This document shows, one piece after another, positions 50,901 to 53,294 of a stretch of DNA of 64,000 nucleotides. The DNA is from a bacterium (lineage in GTDB: Bacteria > Electryoneota > RPQS01), in NCBI GenBank assembly GCA_013360195.1, contig JABWCQ010000001.1, positions 210,168 to 274,167 of the forward strand. The letters are read 5' to 3'. The position numbers and the translations under genes were made by a program. Below the pieces are notes generated by a model. That model was not told where the DNA came from. It saw nothing but the letters and a program-made list of their open reading frames with translations, and made no database searches. How positions within the stretch are numbered: position 1 is the first letter of the stretch; each line of letters opens with the position of its first letter.

Positions 50901-53190
50901 CAGTGTCCAGAACGAAGGTAACGTCGTGGTTGAAATCCATTACACTGATGACTGCGAAGACGGCCTCTTCCGTGCCGGCAGCGACGTCACCCTGACAAAG
51001 GGCATGGCGACCGTGAACAGCACCGGCAGCAAGTCCGGTAACGCAGCTAAGTCCGAGACGCGTGTTGACCGCGATGGTGATGGTATCCTTGACGACAACG
51101 GCTCCGGTATTATTACCGACCGTGTCTGGTTCGTCGTGGTGCCGCCGCGTGGCGAAGTCCTCCGCTTCGAAGATGAAGAAGACTTCATTGAACGCACAAT
51201 CTCCAGCGCCAAGATTGTCCTGACTGATCCGCAAGCCGGACGTTGGACGGTCAACGCTTACGCCGAAGACTGTGTCGGCAACCTGATGACCAGTACGTGG
51301 ACCTTCTGGGTTCGCAGCACCGGACCGGTTGCATCCTTCACTGATGCTGAAGAAGCTACCTGCCAGTACAACGGCTTCTGGAACCCGGATCGCCCGCTGT
51401 ACTTCGCAGCTACGGTACAAGAAAATGACGGCGCCAACGTCAACAACAACGGTATCGCGGTTCGCTTCGTCGGTCTTTATGACGGCGACAACGGTATTGA
51501 AGAAGTTGACCTGACCGCCAATGTGACGCTGAATGTTACGCCGGCCTACAACAGCGGCAACACCGAACAGACGTTCGAAGTCACAGGCAACGCGACCTTC
51601 GGCGACTTCGGTGGCCACGGCACCCCGACCGATGTTCGCATCGTCCTGACCGCTACCGACCAGTACGGTACGACGACCGAAATCGTTCAAACCTGGGTGG
51701 TTGACGACGCCGCGCCTGTGGTTCAGGTCCTGAGCCCGCTGCCCAACAGTGTGGTCAACGGAGACCTCATGGTGACCATCAGCGCTCACTTCTACGATGA
51801 CGAAGATGCCGGTGCCGCCGGTATGCCGGGTGACGATCAATCCATCATGATGGATAAGAACCTGACCCCGACGACCGGTCTGATTGGTGGCAGCATGAAG
51901 GGCGGAAAGAGCGACGCGACCATGAACGTCACGACCACAACCCGTATTGATATGGGTGAATGGCGCGATGCGTTGATGCGCGGCTTCTCGAGCCTCGACG
52001 GCAACAGCGGTGTGGATCCGAGCTGTATCGAGTTCCGCCTGTTGAACCATGTCAACGGTCAGTACACCGACCTGATGGAAGGCGCTGTTATCAATGGCGG
52101 CGTGATTACCTGGACGGGCAACCTCGAAGATGGTGACTACACCGTGGTCCTGACTGTCTGTGACTACGTGTGCAACACCACAAGCGAGATCTGGTCGTTC
52201 GCGGTGGTCAGCTTCGATGACTGCCTTGCCAACATCTACTTCTTGCCGCCGTTCCATGTGTCCGCAATGCCGCACTGCTTCGAAGCCTTGGTCGATTGCG
52301 ACCAGGTTGACCGCAGCACGGTCACGATGACGCTGGAAGGTGCAATGCTGGTTGACGGTCAGCTGGTCTTCGCCCCGATCGTGGTCGATGCACCGGTGGC
52401 CTTCAATGGCGACACCGCCACCTACTGTGCCAACTTTGATCTGACCGGTCTGAATAGCATCCGTGCGACGCTGAACGGTAACTTCAATGGCGGCTCACCG
52501 ATGGCGCCGATCTCGCAACTGTACACGGTCGACACTGGCGCGCCGATCTTCACGAACGTGCAGCCGCTGTCCGACGACGAGAATCCGCTCGCAGTTCTTG
52601 AACCGATCACCTTCCGTGTGGACTTCGCTGAAGTCGGTACGGTCGGCCTTGATCCCGCCAGCGTCCGCATCTGGCTGACAGCCGCGGACGGTACGACGGT
52701 TCCGGGTGAATCCAATGTCAGCATCGCTGGCAACGGCCTCACCGGCTACGCGACTCTCGCCTTCACGGGTCTTGAGTCAGGCGCCTACACCCTCCATGCG
52801 GAAGTCAGCGATCTCGCCGGCAACCGTGCAACGGGTGAATGGGGTCAGCGTGTCGGATACCCGGATATTCTGGTCGGTGGCGATACGTACAACTACCCGA
52901 ATCCCTTCACGCCGGAAGATGGTTACACAACCTTCGTCCTGCCGATCGAAGAAGGCTCCGGCAATGGTGCGTACGTTTCCATCAAGATCTACGACTTCTC
53001 GGGTCGCTTCGTAGCTACGGTGTTCGAAGGCAGCCTCGCCGATAACAACCGGGCAATCACTTGGGCTGGTACCAACGACCAGGGCGAAGAAGTCGCCAAC
53101 GGTGTGTACCTCGCCAATGTGACTGTCACCGGCACCGGTAAGACCGTCAACAACATCGTCAAGGTCGCGTACAAGAAGGCGAGCAACTAA
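29962..53190 (+). CDS. Giant secreted multi-Ig surface protein with T9SS-type C-terminal sorting domain
   Basis: 7,742 residues from ATG 29962, chosen because AGGAGA lies 8 bases upstream and the protein then starts with a clean signal peptide (MRSKTLFVWLLTSISLL, cleaved after QQANA). The open frame from 29791 adds 57 unlikely residues. The body is about forty Ig-like modules of about 190 residues, joined by linkers such as VDNTAPQV, VDNEAPVAT and DTTPPSSM, and often ending in A-x-D-x-x-GN. It is very acidic, rich in Asp, Trp, Tyr and Cys, and poor in Lys. Embedded are two P-domains (about 1660-1788, 3171-3296), a CBM48-like module (about 4136-4213) and DxDxDG loops (about 2708, 4383, 6690, 7034). 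The last 100 residues (NYPNPFTPEDGYTTF, KIYDFSGR, GVYLANV) are a FlgD-like sorting domain. Likely a cell-surface fibre or adhesin; ligand unknown. Confidence 0.85.
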   Translation: MRSKTLFVWLLTSISLLAALVLPQQANAQINVDPLVNAVCVEDPATTPNNIIDELGDVLTLTARAAYFSPYCDSVDVGLDPNPDLGVLIPALYPTIIINCPSGLTNSLYEMSYTLTDNTGLDGAPGTDPDSCLIVATLTFHPEGVAVAAGTPLQFGITWFGFANTPPPGGQATHCADAGYTIAAPCSINSGCAFIQYAEYGGFAFDGIAAIRDSIWLDSALAVTMDSLAGGDTLVWDASGVTCNGAVDWRGTQDTVEIVPCSMENEFDGCAADTIFLIRFEWDAAGGDVFPDDATPVDTFYCIRQIDNLPPVIDIYCVDSCQVINGNYMDNDTLVGCGDRLRVFMSTTQAAQGKFPANCDGDSVSMTYSYEPNRVDCDQTSPNFDVLYLAVDLSELVPDGFLFPMNEDSINLLSKDSVWVSDNFGTGPDPAGANDIIWVDIPICVPDPTCALWDSIQLCLFDAFAAGDSIRVCSIDDAGNTSNEIAAGYEAPDPDPVVAIEGWDVCLDNQPPDLPGQEIYWSADGVDNYCNQRFSPYDSALATYYTNLSPDSIRWYLDGVEVDSIYDTTSTFDILTRVYLIGFDVRTIPDDDPDTPSGNIITALDYYHPMAEPDSSVWEWRNYLGTTGACFVWYGKDGPDSLDADLDILADYCPWGMLVGITEARYMDAGGCNAILGSDHDGITDILDGYTQLNALYAVVDSCFPTTTIALDIDTTNGPALPIGPDYGSVIDPYLWVDGDDNPWLQFKARRWYTQGLLDTCLAEDLCYTIRLDSIYTQGPWPFGADSVIYYDHTDGITGDFTRQCQPLQFFFNDINTDTISFEWGMQGPGGSPLPDGLYCLTLELQDNAGNVYRGDQVCMWINGLGPEIDSVAIVNDNLDCNLNFFAGESLCVWIQTDTSAQSVLFDFSCILNIEAVAPDQDSIWVDTPYSTDGATFKRWYACLLVDLAMIDTADISNNDYRIGEYDPDCIDPSDYGIINVQAFDADSNYSQADTLDGTCIIALLGESRCPRIVGPIEFWFFDPDSVFPLGVVDSINSLFAGFDEFGPMPMWNAMSPGSVDSSGAYDAITNPAHDQRHDSIFVRILIDTLSITQMDNYGVPFDDDVAHDTLVLEFRNPNTVENRSRIIRKPLFIPPCTNLDGTPGCEDPDNNTIYDGRLELDEHINALAEFRYQWNGTWFQNAGTDSQMLVPITGQDTIIVSAWTIDGDSSIQIIGPDTIFLICDTTVAYLDVDNDNPEFLEWTGIAPGARDPATHSTATVNNDGWDGDCGFRYAEGDTFQLTVRASEQVHFDPAAYPNEDGSSYGPNGTGDWIETGNWQISLVDSTAGLLIPNGLGYVTVELISVTPESLDWDEWEYTLVGRIYNMPADTFIYNACFVIRGAWDQGANPGRYNEPAFSDAYEEDSFEDTTFCLHLIPCDPWADGCPDVFGPDSLLGWIAPEDTNITVCATIIETCEITDCVPGVHADSIRVVEGDFQRITDDPNPWVVPDSVGDWFLYDNGLGDTLGWARNYYWWLRADSSDLATIWCDGDYLDFEIRFVTWEGHADSMTFDSCVQVDVNEPRWTDWFLRDSTGVVVDQMDFDGDCYDPEDTFTLIGCVTDNGIDCPDGVGIGIDTSMIWADLSQLLQDAAMDSVEPDSVVIVGQVTTVYPYAGAPVQINDLDTAYVFINDPDAGLVADVNVTIIDLEHTFDGDLEIALVSPSGTEVVLSNNNGGAGNDFVNTVFDDEAVTPISAGAAPFTGSFRPDVPLSAFNGEDPNGTWTLVVRDQLGLDEGWVNDWSIEITYYTGAPEEVKVLAYWTFQPDSLFFCLSSQEPWFVFHAAHDMIGHHDRELYLQDTLEFCSDCVPPAIVGSWASCECDTTIEEVEDLYNGFVFPTELPYLSLGSLVSFNIGVVDANHDSSLGLVEWQWADLSTIDTTQSWTESFWSFDPNTDAVVDSAVYFWGYEECVPDDFAVASQLIELNIPYHNGDTIFVNFAISDYAGNVDTVLWPIAIYDSLPPIVDFIYTIGDDSIRGYVSPGDDHIHVYADINGYVNDLVSAPEQVWADFSQFQCDSAMKAAYDTVYANYIEHLGGDNYRAWWGWYPGSWVGNPFDVNYLIPGDTTSLPWDTLSACESCSTWLTGAEGTYDSIWVYVTDPACNFGQHFNVFELSGCDSTTPGLDSVWVWGNNCEVGWISSTPLDSGHIEVWAWMDTTFDELADTLMIDSLQVNLIQLGSPRWDHTNWSTPDFFGGWPVYGTDPTPDSTKWEIINVDGRDRLVGKWLWLTADGLGNCEQVVVPVKSIRQTGLGGSHGYYMDVEYGYARVDTTRPVIYDMRVHSITTSIAETTWVTPNYPLVIDFWAYDTSCDPEETDHVGFDLTHDEGGPGPYISFLCGGILDSLWTWDTTAFTVTWYSGWDTIADPAPADPEIAAHADSICIQFVGQPIYDDSCNVIDLDDLEGCVTAYIEDCLSNPAVPVTKTVTTDDRPPQYVNSIPWGDYTIATGFPGDPDIDGIDSVLVLQNSNYNLDWDSTLFVYVIVDNAPGDTLLSWEKTYIDFTGFMNDPLQYPDSIYYNIDGNHRDSILWVIPLYDEFGGGALFNTNIVSNRYWWHLYLSDSLCNRASFYCVDLDSAISFTIQNWTSPVTGMQLLCDSNTVAGSDSDFVDQFNMDLWNNEKVSPDDAMENLYKIWPYDQGGWSWYSHEDVNQTRFFVFVEDTVLQADGIDNDNDGLFDETGEGVDFYTADLRINAFPQVGHVDSMNVDGVWINYLWFADNFSEGRYNVELYISDIYGHRDTLACGDFALTFFEDETCPTGSAFRAFDVEPVDTQEMEWCWNGEFVGTIYPPSFTADDSLFLGANFDSLIVFLNDPAIFDDTQPGSGVDYDTSTAVDSTNWNNGAASSVRLLDPNGVEVAFVQQYDTSDGYAYGERPLYLVDPTGTALEGHPDGVYTIEVVALDNMGNSCTYNWNFTLDRTCPDIQQFFVAHPGQHDAQEDLFTSWDYVELRAIIDDSLDGIEHVAFDYAFDANRDGEVDAYSYWQTRNIWVEGLDDGDQTWPFAAYWNIRNLTWNNEDTLGLPPVNPDSCLNTWFVRVHAWDKFGNYCVDTIEVEITDDIAPLAYISNVDGDTTPQGYLVPCFEPNVDTDSLIEIRAFDFQGGIYDPLPGDTTFAVFSYADEETDQLFSSGTMEAYINVTDDFSILDVNIIVNDLRHSYVGCLAIELESPTGTIVELTNYNWQGYNDMIGLTFDDEAFRPINDGNAYAPYNGAFRPEELLSAFDGESTLGTWTLRITETCGYEGELNSWSLVITERPIGGLATYQWFDLAKGMFQYKFFEAPGTYVPGNTDPAAGWVTMVTPGQDSVSYRQPGTEDFAVQWNIAGLPSHQYNLRFLSMDVCDNVDALNTPVITVRIECDTTAPMALICFPTEDLCVTNLRCDTTQWVPVQSTAPIMSDVDSIAYFFVDSLSVPGLGIHTFIGGASSADSIVNGWAYYHSTAWNTDNLLSGYYWLYAVAYDDAGLFDTDPIWTRVFVDNTAPQVTECWIGNWSGDYFAPIYTIGEGQSFALRANASDNIGLAQDCGISGVQFQFLDRYGNWRNLEEATDWNEAWGADVYIYPYYTHGFVTDQDANGYYELQVTFYEFGNSPLDSVRFRAIAVDNVHAEGWGDNNWQGDANRDCRIDRDLACGVDVCCSAIEIRDALPEGTHLWCFNHAWFQWGLPQYSAPTEPIFDGDKFSTCNYQNPIDTLLLVANVADYVEDEWLMYFKFWRADGTTDTFDVPNDYTLNPALPRNADSAVVLESTWDSVYVVWTGVRAFLDSADAADGLVYSRWDFAAIVEDLTGNQEEMSYGENACFIYTFCPPNTPITEVSYVTNDVNEPDNRVRVEEAVAWQDTETDTIEVLYNRTTDPGSNDPEALVLFRVDENTIRNCHDDEVDVFNLELWRLDDEGELESLCDESPLVDFDYFNEFQAWDQYPPDNGTDYELGLYFDNSYAPGVYNFAVIVNYLVSAPFSNDTLTEGDTDCDGYVESNDFTKIDIVVRIVNVNEPQVVFCYPNYGDVCGAHNTVPLSANDVSDPNYFTGEITQVAFERWDGTAWVPVIDPVTGVNYDTNPGNATVRFQLDEKEVPGMAGWYYERHSNPVYSWYAERDLFPDVAVYVWDLDEFFPMTDDGNGFWTADIYLNHGDEDCYEYSFVIDANDNNLWEGPNTDRWIDDPRNIDWDNQDPVAYDRCDTDEFDEVFDGGAAFSTLCLCEYVVNFNSLTVGDGHHEFRTVVTWYDGVAYHVIENPAPGDSIHVFFVDNDEPVATHDIEFDNYWLNGGRCDVADDVYFVTDIQPVDGNYNLVVEDICAVIYQVSLTSNPFADSSWVNVDTIYSNDDMGWTEAWPGIWGAINPITDNIDNDGDGLVDETYDVQAGDGRGEENTLFWSRSIVTDHCGNTYCTPAESIWVDVSEPRACITLVGDVEPGVNGNDVVVVPASRDLEIVATNQDYAGFDQSILGVFQYRTLNPIGPWTNIQADTLSNDTVRHIGNTITATWDLLSYFQETGNDPEGWYQLRVIAIDTVNNTDLCDNDVCYITVRLNDIEPAARIAIYQIMSDGEEVASSCTVDSSYYIQTADDPYCITAIFAPTNIDTGLASITFQYAEVNGGVPSNWRNIETIWDPINNGLNGDTTQCVYFQPQPEDVGDQEIFWIRAIVEDYNGNDTSDAVVLYIDALPPTGEGEAETTAEVATACGDRCWLTIDPGQAIIWMDFDADILSGEFNIDQVWLTAVREDSLYSFNFGEMTRSDDDEWYFDFEGDLCDYWAEHRYESGEGGQYPVLDYGCYTFTVHFTDCQGNEDSVVVTTDCGNGATDLVCIDCFPAVPEHTDILGLDYSGLDCTLDSGYVELTDQILDGTTEIGGDQTVTVWGVIPTYEQSIWYMVLYVESQEAGVTETAVDTFWWNPTFNSHNDPSWNIGWWLADTLDDGTAKYPSGYYRVWARAHDAICQIEPTEMLDEFWVHVDHGEPVGDIIQVNGEPVTPENTWIEINAGEDNPATLWVEWTDGLTPDDSTQTNNVVTVWCKNIWHPNQADAWTQCGYIPSPCNPHYVELDLTNITCGDSLHVIAIVQDRWGNGDLDVERVMEAFDDGHAINIYIFDTTPPSSMVWSVGTSEEPWCEVEGDIEGLWIVDQQTNTVSVGALGDIHDIWLHAFTTIGDDWPTINGDVERVYFEYSFDGTTWYEIGVDEEDQAPCAWDGGEPAPWWDGVDHEIFWSVIWDVSGLAGDVWVRSWAQDECGNSEEMETYIVSFDVQAPMAQVFVWEDGVNIDNLETCNDWTEPQVGDSVERFTWLTVGACADETEGDAYGAHWFIKRAEDHPLEMWSWCFIGDDSTGPFSVNDVDLWHNDCPAPQPGLWYDIAVLTTDQAGNELTWTQFLNYGEGTTVEEKWSWLMANGYVKRIYISDTQAPVAHDLVTAPDCTPDSSVIFLHGDIQLYAEVDDEDVVAVTFAFLEVGSNGPWTVIERVEGEPGDFAPVEGHWNTELLNGTYWVGAFAEDDFGNMNGNLTLGEAGAPNALLQVNVDNEAPVATIVSVWRTDDPAQTPVTQLERGAEVTFHIEAQDNFTVRKVRFYYRHTNGEPSAWTQVGGDRTWPFSFNWTVPTDLVVGWTYDFAAVAVDYCEQTDQYDDQGNYIIDWTAPVVDEEANISIVSLNDYFFDVEGTPHIHGTDICIYANSEPTLDHVRFIFVTAAGDTHEIRTVQGNIGDTEWSNCQGSGSYWDVTVLPEGPGQICAIGSADLGGELVTLATDCRNIVIDHSLPWTLTDEMPSSHGLLGGYCALTGPITIDGQPDDIWVHFNDELTDAGLDTVWFEWKWAADPNDDNYWNAIGYAYQDNGLTGNWVYSWDVYNYFEQCGTISLRAVLSDNSVPESNLAYVLFADTVRVDNCPPTVLFTNVNGDLTPDNTVIPWGEIINMVATAEDVFGNGGNSDVDSVCFYGGNTPDEVDLISCDTQGPLWSAQLATTDIGPDNNYYLRVVAWDEAGNCSEHAITIYVEDSQYQRACIVGYDDDNEFACNDYLYAVTDDCDTNWTAQVQFQVSTNQGQSWIPLADAVNTREDQCNDWLGWHLWQVTLEFDLYPANAWFRAVAWDENGNVDPNPAIWRRADVTTTDQVQIWAPDWVRVPSNGEQQPWVLTTLEDYTENCLIEAGVVCIEPEAGSTFYAGELPSNTRPCELEDEDGRITVFTSNKVQQGDNTFIQIVTYAMDIHEANYQGGSNGTLVSEDGVLEVTIPAWGTGWRGSLWFQPYLMSQSHSMVPAYQYYYTLISNVEEIQSDDLDELDIVQPASSFRMRFDNSLLPENAEEWQVVVAYWNWDASDESGMYNGMWQEWGITYNDRDLENGIVDFQWTPDWDISDLTSICPDRVRFGVFLTSIRPIDEFVRMNNGGDCDVFYEDLTYYNGMPVVDCNPLWWVVLGEGEYPPTPDRVDVWLDGIRIVNDGEVAEMDDIEGYEDCYYDELFTTHYDEVSGMYSVQLNPQYYSCPPWFGCLPQGVHTIQFFVDDRPTNVTPFYVDNTPPTAHAEPTYIGDVSVTLWADLIDRESGIDTISVYLDLANCGVENSDYVHEITAEAMTFEPIYEDQVLIGYRASVTVQWDGLIENIFYDWYDDEYPYYSGALECPLTLCAHWHVYNNVCNYNEETEDYRYTVDILPPVITPVSPIGAAIDDDGDGVANEDGVDCENNDGDFFWTHDWGWEPRYDEDPINFAIDTFNCGERIAIQGSISDWARCCYGAAGVNLDGVQWVIDGTMYTIGDTANAGLNFFVNQPGQNDFVFNFGGDASGEAADVFYTPGIHTITMFVPDNAGNIGTTDAQMLSWSWYVACPGPSVEFNGGECGPWFNPEYNQQNPQEFSFVVRTVATAPIAPNGISYTVTTVPSGEIVSGPTTIDPQGQDEVEVEFSLDGSFPDGQTGLAVTVETRNIYYVAGGNDGYNLSSFTYTADGCAPTDLAHFPASDDSVQNEGNVVVEIHYTDDCEDGLFRAGSDVTLTKGMATVNSTGSKSGNAAKSETRVDRDGDGILDDNGSGIITDRVWFVVVPPRGEVLRFEDEEDFIERTISSAKIVLTDPQAGRWTVNAYAEDCVGNLMTSTWTFWVRSTGPVASFTDAEEATCQYNGFWNPDRPLYFAATVQENDGANVNNNGIAVRFVGLYDGDNGIEEVDLTANVTLNVTPAYNSGNTEQTFEVTGNATFGDFGGHGTPTDVRIVLTATDQYGTTTEIVQTWVVDDAAPVVQVLSPLPNSVVNGDLMVTISAHFYDDEDAGAAGMPGDDQSIMMDKNLTPTTGLIGGSMKGGKSDATMNVTTTTRIDMGEWRDALMRGFSSLDGNSGVDPSCIEFRLLNHVNGQYTDLMEGAVINGGVITWTGNLEDGDYTVVLTVCDYVCNTTSEIWSFAVVSFDDCLANIYFLPPFHVSAMPHCFEALVDCDQVDRSTVTMTLEGAMLVDGQLVFAPIVVDAPVAFNGDTATYCANFDLTGLNSIRATLNGNFNGGSPMAPISQLYTVDTGAPIFTNVQPLSDDENPLAVLEPITFRVDFAEVGTVGLDPASVRIWLTAADGTTVPGESNVSIAGNGLTGYATLAFTGLESGAYTLHAEVSDLAGNRATGEWGQRVGYPDILVGGDTYNYPNPFTPEDGYTTFVLPIEEGSGNGAYVSIKIYDFSGRFVATVFEGSLADNNRAITWAGTNDQGEEVANGVYLANVTVTGTGKTVNNIVKVAYKKASN
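34939..35325 (+). other. First P-domain (proprotein convertase type) inside the giant protein
   Basis: Residues about 1660-1788. Typical motifs: VTIIDLEHTFDGDLEIAL, SPSGTEVVLSNNNGG, FDDEAVTPIS and NGTWTLVVRDQLGLDEGWVN. In subtilisin-like convertases this domain stabilises a protease; in surface proteins it appears alone as a beta-sandwich, often binding calcium. Confidence 0.85.
39472..39849 (+). other. Second P-domain inside the giant protein
   Basis: Residues about 3171-3296. Same order of motifs as the first: NIIVNDLRHSYVGCLAIEL, SPTGTIVELTNYNWQG, FDDEAFRPIND, LGTWTLRITETCGYEGELN. It is clearly a diverged copy of the first, about 1,500 residues further along. Confidence 0.85.
42367..42600 (+). 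other. CBM48/E-set-like module inside the giant protein
   Basis: Residues about 4136-4213. The pattern V-x-V-W-x-L-x-x-F-x-P-M-T-D-D-G-N-G-F-W, then DIYLNHGDEDCYEYSFVID and DRWIDDP, matches glycogen-binding (AMPK/CBM48) modules with their conserved W, L-x-x-G-x-Y-x-Y-x-F-x-V-D core and terminal DP. Carbohydrate binding is possible but not shown. Confidence 0.6.
52880..53187 (+). other. C-terminal FlgD-like / type A sorting domain of the giant protein
   Basis: Residues about 7641-7742. NYPNPFTPEDGYTTFVLPIE, then VSIKIYDFSGRFVATVFEG, WAGTNDQGEEVANGVYLANV and VKVAYKK. This is the standard layout of domains that direct export through T9SS-like systems or attach proteins at the surface in FCB-group bacteria. 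Confidence 0.85.
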
Positions 53191-53197
53191 ACGACAA

Positions 53198-53236
53198 CTT
53201 GCAGGGTGGGGAAGGAGCGCTTTCCCCACCCGCAAG
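53198..53236 (+). terminator. Strong hairpin between the giant gene and the PorV/OmpA gene
   Basis: CTTGC (53198-53202), one bulged A, then GGGTGGGGAA (53204-53213) pair with TTCCCCACCC (53222-53231) and GCAAG (53232-53236); ATTCTTTATT follows. Fifteen pairs with one bulge, loop GGAGCGCT. It may stop most transcripts of the giant gene and let some through to the next gene, or protect the 3' end of the giant mRNA. Confidence 0.75.
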
Positions 53237-53294
53237 ATTCTTTATTCCAGAGATGATTTACTTGAGAATAGCCGATAGGACAGGAGGAAGGGAT

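Noticed and set aside
49099-52275. A 1,058-codon open frame on the minus strand, with others of several hundred codons opposite the giant gene
   Set aside because: They are exactly in register with sense codons, have no ribosome site or domain, and arise from the rarity of TTA/CTA/TCA in the sense gene. The sense protein has a signal peptide, domains and a sorting domain.
53199-53294. 32-codon N-terminal extension of the PorV/OmpA gene
   Set aside because: It runs through the terminator hairpin and precedes a normal signal peptide; ATG 53295 has a strong ribosome site.
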